This document shows positions 55,616 to 62,947 of a stretch of 64,000 nucleotides of DNA, in pieces; within the stretch, counting starts at the first letter, position 1; every line of letters begins with the position of its first letter. Both the position numbers and the translations under genes were made by a program. This stretch comes from Nocardioides sp. TF02-7 (GTDB taxonomy: Bacteria; Actinomycetota; Actinomycetes; Propionibacteriales; Nocardioidaceae). The stretch is taken from positions 2,480,001 to 2,544,000 of the forward strand of contig NZ_CP092535.1 in assembly GCF_022437945.1 (NCBI RefSeq), read 5' to 3'. The notes beneath the pieces were generated by a model that did not search any database, had not been told where the DNA came from, and was given only the letters and a program-made list of their open reading frames with translations.

Positions 55616-56138
55616 GCAGATTCATCACGGTATGCAGGTGAGTTGGCGCTCCCCATGGTGTGCCCACCATGGGAGGCGCCAATCCGGCTGCATACCGTGA
55701 TGAATCTGCGGCGGCTGGTGCCCGGGTGGTTGTGGAGTCGTCGAGTCCCATGGGTGCGCAGGTTCATCAAGGTATGTCGGTGAGTTGCCGCTCCCCATGG
55801 CGTACCCGCCATGGGAGGCGCCAATCCGGCTGCATACCGTGATGAATCTGCGGCGGCTGGTGCCCGGGTGGTCTGTGGAGTCGTCGAGTCCCATGGGTGC
55901 GCAGGTTCATCAAGGTATGTCGGTGAGTTGCCGCTCCCCATGGTGTGCCCACCATGGGAGGCGCCAATTCGGCTGCATACCGTGATGAATCTGCGGCGGC
56001 TGGTGCCCGGGTGGTGTGTGGAGCCGGCTCGGCCCATGGGTGCGCAGGTTCATCAAGGTATGCAGGTGAGTTGCCGCTCCCCATGGCGTACCCACCATGG
56101 GGGAGCGCCAATCCGGCTGCATACCGTGATGAATCTGC
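55616..56138. repeat. Four tandem copies of a 94-base palindrome (period 142-143)
   Basis: Palindromes at 55616-55709, 55758-55851, 55901-55994 and 56044-56138 are separated by conserved spacers of about 49 bases. In copy 1 the 22-base arms (gcagattcatcacggtatg and its complement) are perfect, and inside them a second dyad (gcgctccccatgg against ccatgggaggcgc) leaves a loop of about 8 bases. Right arms are identical in all copies; left arms of copies 2-4 share ggttcatcaaggtatg, so they changed together. The spacer contains tcccatgggt. No convincing gene lies here; long open frames in all directions come from the repeat itself. It fills the gap between the flippase and the sulfotransferase genes. 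Confidence 0.9.
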
Positions 56139-56202
56139 GGCGGCTGTGACCCGGCCACCCACGCCGACCCGACCCACCCCACGCCGACCAGACCCCGCCC
56201 CC

Positions 56203-57261
56203 TCACACCGACCAGTGCGCCAGCTCGAGCCCGGTCATCGCGCGCAGCCGTTCGGCGTCGGGGCGCAGGGTCGCCTGCAGGCGGGTCATCAGCTCAGGAG
56301 CGAGCTCGGGCTTGGGCACCTGTTGGCGCAGGAAGCGGCGGGCGGGGGCGGTGAGTGCGCGGCGCACCGGGACGGGCATCCGGCGGACGGCGCGGGCGGG
56401 GGCGCTGAAGCGCAGCCGGTGTCCGAGGGCGCCGTACTCGAACTTCGTGCCGCCCTCGTTGTGGCGGGTGCCGGTGTCGACGGGGTGCTGGTCGAGGCCG
56501 AGGAAGTCGACCACCCGCGCGACGACGGTCGCGGCGTCGGTGGCGAGCTCGCGCTGGTCGAGCACCAGCACCTGCTCGGCGGGGAAGTGGTCGAGGTAGC
56601 CCTGCAGCTGGTCGGCGTACCTGCTGCCGGCGACGTAGGCGTTGTGCGGGTCCTCGGGGTTCTGGAACGCCTCCTCGGCGGGCCGCCGCTCGGTGACGTG
56701 GAAGCGCTCCTCGCGCCACGACGCCAGCGCCCGCTCGACGGGGTCGCGCACGAGGTAGACCAGCCGCGCGTCGGGGACCAGCGCCGCCATCCGCTCCGGC
56801 ACGCCCGGGATGGCGGGGGAGCGGGTGTAGAGGGTCGACGCCTCCCCCGCACCGGTACGTCGACCGGGAACCGCTCGCGGTAGAGCGGCAGCCACTTCTC
56901 GCAGTCGGGGTCGCAGAAGTAGTGCAGCTCCTTGTCCTCGGCCATGAACACGTCGGGGTGCTGGTCGAGGTAGTGGAAGAGGCTGGTGGTGCCGGCCTTC
57001 GCGGCGCCGATGATGAAGAAGTTCGGCAGGTGCCCATCGCCGGTGGCGTCGCCGGCCCGGTCGACGCGCGGCACCTGCCCCTGGTGCGGTTCGAACCGGC
57101 AGTGGTGGCACATGTCGACGTCGGCGCCGTTGGCCCGCAGCAGCCAGCCGCGCTCGGTCAGCCCGCCCAGGGTGGTGGTGGCGACGTGCTGGGGGGAAGC
57201 AGACGTCGCACTGGACCGTCATCAGGTCGGGCTCGACGGAGCTGCGGGACAACGTGGTCAT
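56203..57261 (-). CDS. Sulfotransferase with N-terminal Cys-pair motif, two frameshifts
   Basis: About 353 residues. The PAPS-binding motif is FIIGAAKAGTTSLFHYLDQH (5' loop) and the 3'-phosphate site is LVYLVRDPVERALASWREER, both diagnostic of sulfotransferases; KELHYFCDPDCEKWLPLYRE lies between them. Before them are two Cys pairs (QCDVCFPQ and MCHHCRFE) that may bind zinc. An extra C near 57196 and a missing G near 56854 break the frame. It transfers sulfate from PAPS to a hydroxyl, here probably of the glycan. ATG 57261; divergent from the methyltransferase gene by 90 bases. No PAPS-making genes are in the window. Confidence 0.86.
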   Translation of the reverse strand: MTTLSRSSVEPDLMTVQCDVCFPPARRHHHPGRADRARLAAAGQRRRRRHVPPLPVRTAPGAGAARRPGRRRHRRWAPAELLHHRRREGRHHQPLPLPRPAPRRVHGRGQGAALLLRPRLREVAAALPRAVPGRRTGAGEASTLYTRSPAIPGVPERMAALVPDARLVYLVRDPVERALASWREERFHVTERRPAEEAFQNPEDPHNAYVAGSRYADQLQGYLDHFPAEQVLVLDQRELATDAATVVARVVDFLGLDQHPVDTGTRHNEGGTKFEYGALGHRLRFSAPARAVRRMPVPVRRALTAPARRFLRQQVPKPELAPELMTRLQATLRPDAERLRAMTGLELAHWSV

Positions 57262-57339
57262 GGCGGAGCAAGGATAGGGGCCGCGGGACGGCCGTTCGCC
57301 AGTTCCGTACAGCTCCGCCCGCCACGCCGCGCCATGGCC

Positions 57340-57351
57340 TAGCATCCGAGC
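57340..57351 (+). promoter_or_regulatory. Leaderless-type promoter
   Basis: TAGCAT at 57340-57345 lies 6 bases before the GTG at 57352, without a ribosome-binding site. Confidence 0.5.
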
Positions 57352-58120
57352 GTGACTGAGCCCGGTGCGACCACTTTCGCGCGGATCCTGCGGCAGCACC
57401 TCGACCGGGGCGTGATCCAGCCCGACGACTCGGTGCTCGTGCAGTTCGCCGGCACCTTCGACGAGCTGGTCTGCAAGGAGGTCGGGCTCACCAACGTCAC
57501 GCTGGTCAACATCGCGCCGGACAGCCCGAGCAGCGAGCTCGGCGGCTCGGTGATCGACGCCCACGACATGCCCTACGCCTCGGCGAGCTACGACCACGTG
57601 ATGGGCCACTCCGGTCTCCACCACTGCTCGCGGCCGCACGAGGCGCTGCACGAGATGTACCGGATCGCCCGCAGGACCGTGCTGTTCGTGGAGAACCAGG
57701 ACTCCGCGCTGATGCGGGCGGCCACGAAAGCCGGCGTCGTCGGGTGGTACGAGCTCGCCGCGGTCGTGGCGGACGGCTACGAGACCGGCGGCGTCGACGG
57801 CACCGGAGTGCCCAACTTCATCTACCGCTGGACCCGCCGCGACCTGGAGAAGACGGTCGCCGCGTTCGACCCGGCGTACGACATCCCCGTCGAGGTCCAC
57901 ACGGAGTGGAACCTCGGCACCGGCCGGGTGGCCTCCGAGGTGCTCCGCCGCAAGCTGCGGCTGAGCCAGGCGTCGGCGGAGAAGGCCTTCACCAACGGCC
58001 AGCGGGTGCTCAACAGGGTCGCCGCCCGGCAGGGGCAACATCTTCGCCGCCACGATCCGCAAGGACCGGGCGACGCTGCACCCGTGGATGGCGACGCCGG
58101 AGCGGATGCACCGGCAGTGA
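57352..58120 (+). CDS. Class I SAM methyltransferase (Methyltransf_11-like), one frameshift
   Basis: About 256 residues. The SAM fold reads VLVQFAGTFDELVCKEVGLT, VTLVNIAPDSPSSELGGSVI and DAHDMPYASASYDHVMGHSG, followed by LHHCSRPHEALHEMYRIARR and VLFVENQDSALMRAATKAG. The first Gly-rich loop is weak (QFAGTFDE), but the acidic and DMPY/SYDHV motifs are typical. One extra G near 58033 shifts the frame; corrected, it ends RKDRATLHPWMATPERMHRQ. It may modify a sugar in the surface glycan. It converges with the next methyltransferase gene, 15 bases apart. Confidence 0.82.
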
Positions 58121-58135
58121 GCGGGTCCGGCGGCC

Positions 58136-59200
58136 TCAGCTGGCGGTGCGCTTGAACAGGTAGAACCGGTCGTGCAGGTCGATCAGCGGCAGCAGCTCGT
58201 CGTTGTCGTGGATCGGCCGGCTGTCGACGAGCTCGTAGCCGCGGTCGAGCACGTCCTGGCGGAACGGCCGCATGCTGCCGTCGAGCTCGGTGCTGCGCAG
58301 CTCGTCGGGGGTGTTGGGCACGATCAACAGCCACGGCACCTCGCGCTCGGCGATCCGGTCGAGCCACCACAGGATCGCGGCGTGCGACGCCTCGGAGAAG
58401 CTGTGGATGTTGACCGCGACGTCGTAGGAGTCGCCGAGCTTCTGGTGCTCGTCGAGCCGCACCACCCGCACGGAGTCGGGCAGCTCGCGGAAGCCGGTGT
58501 AGTAGTCGCAGAGGAACGTCGAGGTCGCGACCGCGTCGATGCAGTCGTACGCCGCCAGGTTGGGCAGCGCGGCCGACATCCGGTGGGCGAGCCGGCCGTA
58601 GCCGGCGCCGATGTCGAGCACCCGCAGGCCCTCGATCGAGCTCAGGCCCATCCGGTCGTCGAGGTAGTTGATCTCGTTGACGCTGTCGAGCAGGTCGCGG
58701 CTGATCGACGGCCGGTCGCCGAACTCGAACGTCCAAGCGCCGAACAGGCCGTCCTCCTCGAGCTTGCCGAGCAGGCCGAGGTCGTCGCGGGACTCGACGT
58801 CGAGCATCGCGAGGTACATCCGGATGGTCGCGGCCTGGCCGAGCTGGCGGAACTGCCACACGTAGGCGTTGTCGCCGCGGAACCACGCCATCGACAGGTT
58901 CTTGTCGAGCCAGCCGCTGGCCCACTGCGTGTGCACGGCGGCGGGGATGTCGAGGGCGTCGTAGGCCGCCTGCAGCTCCTGCAGCTGCGGGTTGTCGGCC
59001 CGCAGGTGCTCCTCGGCGCCCGGAGGCAGCGGGACCGCGTCGTTGTGGGTCAGGTTGACCGCGCGCCGCATGTCCTCGTCGAGGCGGCTGACGACGATGC
59101 CGGCCCGGGCGAGCCGGACCCGTGCCCGTCGGGCGACCGCGGCGCCCACCAGTCGCGGGTTCGCCCGCTTGGCCCTGGCCATCAGCGTCTTGGTCGTCAT
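58136..59200 (-). CDS. Putative sugar O-methyltransferase
   Basis: A 354-residue SAM methyltransferase. The N-terminal third is helical and basic (AVARRARVRLARAGIVVSRL), the middle has QWASGWLDKNLSMAWFRGDN and the SAM site is LRVLDIGAGYGRLAHRMSAA near residue 195, with YDVAVNIHSFSEASHAAI and WWLDRIAEREVPWLLIVPNT downstream. The layout fits the putative-sugar-O-methyltransferase family found in polysaccharide clusters. ATG 59200. It is divergent from the GT61 gene by 34 bases. No frameshift. Confidence 0.85.
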   Translation of the reverse strand: MTTKTLMARAKRANPRLVGAAVARRARVRLARAGIVVSRLDEDMRRAVNLTHNDAVPLPPGAEEHLRADNPQLQELQAAYDALDIPAAVHTQWASGWLDKNLSMAWFRGDNAYVWQFRQLGQAATIRMYLAMLDVESRDDLGLLGKLEEDGLFGAWTFEFGDRPSISRDLLDSVNEINYLDDRMGLSSIEGLRVLDIGAGYGRLAHRMSAALPNLAAYDCIDAVATSTFLCDYYTGFRELPDSVRVVRLDEHQKLGDSYDVAVNIHSFSEASHAAILWWLDRIAEREVPWLLIVPNTPDELRSTELDGSMRPFRQDVLDRGYELVDSRPIHDNDELLPLIDLHDRFYLFKRTAS

Positions 59201-59221
59201 CCCAGCCACAAGCGCAGACTG

Positions 59222-59234
59222 TAACGTCCCGGCC
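59222..59234 (+). promoter_or_regulatory. Leaderless-type promoter of the GT61 gene
   Basis: TAACGT at 59222-59227 is 7 bases before the GTG at 59235, in a 34-base divergent gap. Confidence 0.45.
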
Positions 59235-60450
59235 GTGCCTCTTCCGCCGAACCTGAGACGTTGGTGGCCGCTCTTCAAGCGGGCCCACCGCCTGCTCACC
59301 CGGGTGGCCGGCTCCGTGTTCCGCCTGCCCGCGCCGCTGCTCGGTGTCCGCGGCGTTCCGCGCACCGCGACGGAGCGCTCCGTCGACACCGCGGCCCGCG
59401 CGCCGGGGACCGTGCGGCTGCACCCCCGGGCGTCCCGCCGAGGAGCTGGTACGTCGTCCGGTCGCCGGGGACCCGCCCCGGCACTGGGTTTTCGAGGAGG
59501 GCCTCCACACCCACGCGAACGTGCCCGCCACGTTCACCCTCGAGATCGACCGGGGCCGGCTGGTCGGCGACTTCGGCGCCGCGATCACCCCCGAGGGCGT
59601 GCTCGACCACCAGACGAGCACGTACTTCGGTGTGTCCGACTGGCGCGAGCACCCCGTGTTCCTGCGGCCCACGCTCGGCGCGGTGCAGCACGTGCCCGGC
59701 ACCGTGCTGAGCCTCACCGCGCGCGGCACGGCCGGCAACTACTACCACTTCCTCTACGACGCGCTCGCCCGGCACGGGATCGTCGAGGAGTGCCTGCCCG
59801 GCGCGCGGTTCGACGCGATCGTCGTGCCCCACGCGGCCGGCTACCAGCGCCAGCTGCTCGAGCTCGCCGGCATCGAGGGGCGGTTCGTCCAGCCGGTGCG
59901 CGGGCGCACCGTGCTGGCCGACCGGCTGCTGGTGCCGAGCAACCCCAACTGGGCGCTCCAGGCGCCGCCGTCGGTGGTCGAGTGGCTGCGCAAGCGGCTG
60001 CCCCCCAAGCAGCCGCCGGCGACCCCGACCCGCCTCTACCTGACGCGGGGGAGCGCCCCGCAGACCCGCCGCTACGTGCAGGAGGAGCAGCTGCTCCCCG
60101 GGCTCGAGCGTCGCGGCTTCGTCCGGCTCGACCCCGGCACGCTGACCGTGCAGGAGCAGATCGACACCTTCGCCGCGGCCGAGGTCGTCGTCGCGCCGCA
60201 CGGCGCCGGGCTCACCAACATCACGTTCAGCCCGCCGGGCGTGAAGGTGCTCGAGCTGTTCCCGTCGACGTACGTGCACCGCGGCCTGTGGGCGATCTGC
60301 CAGGCGATCGAGGCCGACTACCGCTACCTCGTCGCCGACGGACCAGGCGGTCCGGGCGGACCGGGCGGGCCCAACGCCGGCATCGCCGACGACGTCTCCA
60401 TCCCGCCCGCACGGGTGCTCGCGGCCGTCGACGCGCTGCTCGAGTCCTGA
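59235..60450 (+). CDS. GT61-family glycosyltransferase, one frameshift
   Basis: About 405 residues. After a short basic N-terminus and one C removed near 59430, the GT61 (DUF563) domain is clear: SLTARGTAGNYYHFLYDALA, DRLLVPSNPNWALQAPPSVV, RLYLTRGSAPQTRRYV and the signature VVVAPHGAGLTNITFSPPGV followed by KVLELFPSTYVHRGLW. GT61 enzymes add pentoses or hexoses, sometimes to surface glycans in bacteria. A Gly/Pro repeat (GPGGPGGPGGP) lies near residue 375. GTG 59235 is preferred for the promoter box. It converges with the SGNH lipoprotein gene. Confidence 0.88.
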
Positions 60451-60480
60451 GCGGGACGGCTCCACCGGTCCGGCGGCGGC

Positions 60481-61369
60481 TCAGGAGTCCGCGAGCGCCT
60501 CGAGGATCGCCTCGGCGGTGGCCTGCTGCTCGGCGGCGTAGGGGTGCCACGGCGCCGCCCGGCCGCGGCTCGCCGTGCCGTCGGCGACCCAGGGGTCGTC
60601 GCTGCAGATGTCGTGGCCCCGGGTGGCCGCGTGGACGTCGACGTAGCGGGCGCCGACCCGCTCGGCCGCCTTCTCCATCGCCGTGTTGAGGCCCCGGTTG
60701 ATGCTCAGCGCCAGCGGCAGGTCGCCCTCGGCGATCGGCAGCCCCTCGCACGGGCCGTCCTCGGGGACGAACGACGGGTAGCCGACGACCAGCACGTCCG
60801 CGTCCGGCGCCTTGCGGACGACCGCCCGCAGCACCCGGGTGACCCGGCCGGTGAGCTTGTCGATCCGCTCCGGGATCGAGGGGCCGGGAGCCTCCGCGGC
60901 AGCGTCGGTGCACGGCGTGCCGTCGGGGGTCGTTGGCGGCGGTCTGCAGGCAGAGCTGCGTCAGCACCCGGTAGAGCCCGAAGTCGTTGCCGCCGATGCG
61001 GAGCGTGACGAGCCGGGTGTCGCGGTCGACGTCGTCGAGCTGTGGGTCGGCCCAGACCCCGATCGGCGTCTGCTGCGGGCCGGCGATCGACTCGGTGGTC
61101 GCCGCGATGCAGCTGCGGTCGACGAGCTCGAGGTCGAGCTCGTCGGCCAGCAGGTGCGGGTAGTTGTTGGTCGACCGGAAGCAGCCGTCGTCGTCGTCGA
61201 CCGGGCCGATGCCGGGAGCGGCGGTGTAGGAGTCGCCGAGCGCGACGTACTCGTCACCGGGGCCGAGCCGCTCCGACACCTGCAGCGGCCCCGGCTCGTC
61301 GTCGCACCCGGCGGCCGCGACGGACGCGACCAGCACGAGGGAGGCGAGCGGGGCGAGGCGGCGGGTCAC
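60481..61369 (-). CDS. SGNH/GDSL esterase lipoprotein, one frameshift
   Basis: About 296 residues. A lipoprotein signal (RRLAPLASLVLVASVAAAGC) anchors it outside the membrane. The nucleophile block is YVALGDSYTAAPGIG near residue 41, block III RLVTLRIGGNDFGLYRV carries the Gly and Asn, and the catalytic His is in WHPYAAEQQATAE close to the end. One extra C near 60929 breaks the frame. Homologues hydrolyse lipid or glycan esters. The GTG start overlaps the upstream kinase stop (GTGA), so it is co-translated with the chain-length regulator and may trim acyl or acetyl groups on the exported polymer. Confidence 0.88.
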
Positions 61370-62814
61370 TGCTTCCGGCGGTCCTTCCCGCCCCGGCGGG
61401 CCGTCAGCTTCTCCCGGGAGCCGCCGCCGTCGCCGTTGACGCGGGCCTTCGCGCCGACCGGGCTGGTCTCCTCGTAGTAGTAGTAGTAATAGGAGCCGAC
61501 CGCGCGCTTGGACACCATGTTGACCACGACGCCGAGCAGCCGGGCCCCGACCTGCTGGAGGCGGCTGACCGCGTCGGAGGCCTGGTCGGTGGTCGTCTTG
61601 TTGTGCCGGGCCACGAGCAGCGTGCCGTCGGCGATCGAGGCGAGGACCGCCGCGTCGGCCACCGGCAGCAGCGGCGGCGCGTCGATGACGACCATGTCGT
61701 AGGACTGGCGCAGGCGGGCGATCACGTCCTTGGTGACCCGCGCCTGCAGGATCTCCGTCGGGTTCGGCGGCTTGGCGCCGCTCGCCAGCACGTGCAGGCC
61801 GCTCGGCTCGTGCACCTGGATCGCGTCGCTGATCTCGGCCTTGCCGATCAGCGCCGTGGTCAGGCCGACCGCGGGGTCGAGGCCGAGGGTGCTGGCGACC
61901 CGCGGGCGGCGCAGGTCGGCGTCGACCACGAGGGTCTTGCGCCCGGTCTGGGCGAGCGCGATCGCCAGGTTGGTGGCGGTCATCGTCTTGCCCTCGGTCG
62001 GCGTGGCGCTGGTGACCACGAGGACCTTCGGGTGGTTGTCGAGGTCGATGAACTGGAGGTTGGTGCGCAGCACCCGGAACGCCTCGGTGCGCGCGGCGAA
62101 CCCGCCCAGGTCGGAGATCAGCGGCGACTTCTTCATCGCCGGGTCGTAGCCGATGCTCGCCAGCACCGGCGCCTCGGTGAACTTCGCGACGTCGTCGACG
62201 GTGTGGATCGTGCGGTCGAGCAGGTCGCGGGCGATCGCCAGCGCGACGCCGAGCAGCAGGCCGATGATCCCGCCGACGACGAGGTTGAGCACGGTGCGCG
62301 GGCTGACCTTGTCGGGGTTGTACGTCGGCGCGTCGGTGACCTTCGGGTCGATCTGCGAGGCGCCGCCGGCGCCGCTCGGCGTCTCCAGCTCGGTGACGTA
62401 GTCGATGAACGTCGTCGTCACGACGTCGTTGATCGTCTGGGCGGTGCGGGCGTTGCCGTCGCGCACGGTGATCTCGATGAAGGTGGTGCCCTCCTCGACG
62501 TCCGCCGAGATCCGGTCGGCGAGCTCCTCGGGCGTCAGGTCCTCGAGGTCGAGCCGGCCGATGACCTCCTCGGCCAGGCCGGAGCTCTTGGCGGCGCTGG
62601 CGTACGACGCCGCGCGCTGCTGCACGATGAAGGCGGCCGTGTAGGCATCGGCCGCCTCACGGGTGTCGACGGTCAGCCACACCCGGCTCTTGGACTCGTA
62701 CTCGGCGTCCATGAAGTAGGTGATGCCACCGGCCACGAGGAGGGCCAGCACCGGGAGCGCGACCACGCTGCGCCAGCGGCGGCGCAGGATCTGCAGGAAC
62801 TGCTTCAGGTCCAC
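61366..62814 (-). CDS. Wzz-type chain-length regulator / tyrosine autokinase
   Basis: A 482-residue protein controlling polysaccharide assembly. The N-terminal Wzz domain has DLKQFLQILRRRWRSVVALP with the first helix and the second helix at VLNLVVGGIIGLLLGVALAI. The C-terminal BY-kinase domain shows Walker A SATPTEGKTMTATNLAIALA, Walker A' VVDADLRRPRVASTLG and Walker B MVVIDAPPLLPV. The tail has a tyrosine cluster (SYYYYYYEETSP) that is autophosphorylated in this family. GTG at 62814 starts at VDLKQF. One-polypeptide fusion of both domains is usual in actinobacteria and proteobacteria. First gene of a two-gene operon. Confidence 0.94.
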   Translation of the reverse strand: MDLKQFLQILRRRWRSVVALPVLALLVAGGITYFMDAEYESKSRVWLTVDTREAADAYTAAFIVQQRAASYASAAKSSGLAEEVIGRLDLEDLTPEELADRISADVEEGTTFIEITVRDGNARTAQTINDVVTTTFIDYVTELETPSGAGGASQIDPKVTDAPTYNPDKVSPRTVLNLVVGGIIGLLLGVALAIARDLLDRTIHTVDDVAKFTEAPVLASIGYDPAMKKSPLISDLGGFAARTEAFRVLRTNLQFIDLDNHPKVLVVTSATPTEGKTMTATNLAIALAQTGRKTLVVDADLRRPRVASTLGLDPAVGLTTALIGKAEISDAIQVHEPSGLHVLASGAKPPNPTEILQARVTKDVIARLRQSYDMVVIDAPPLLPVADAAVLASIADGTLLVARHNKTTTDQASDAVSRLQQVGARLLGVVVNMVSKRAVGSYYYYYYEETSPVGAKARVNGDGGGSREKLTARRGGKDRRKQ

Positions 62815-62947
62815 GGTGTCGAGTCCTCGGGTCGGGTGGCGGGCCGGAGTCCGCGCCGATACTAGGGCACCCCGGCGCGGCGTACGCCGCATCGCCGGAG
62901 CGCGGGTCGGTCGCCCGTCGGCGCGGCGTCCGGGCATGCTTGCGCCC

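Noticed and set aside
55616..56138. CRISPR array
   Set aside because: Units are 94-base palindromes with conserved 49-base spacers; CRISPR arrays have short repeats and unique spacers, and there are no cas genes.
55267..56206. Several long open frames in both directions (for example 55267-56037 minus and 55945-56883 plus)
   Set aside because: They are translations of the palindrome array in every frame, with repeating residues that only mirror the DNA repeat, and they have no ribosome-binding sites or codon bias.
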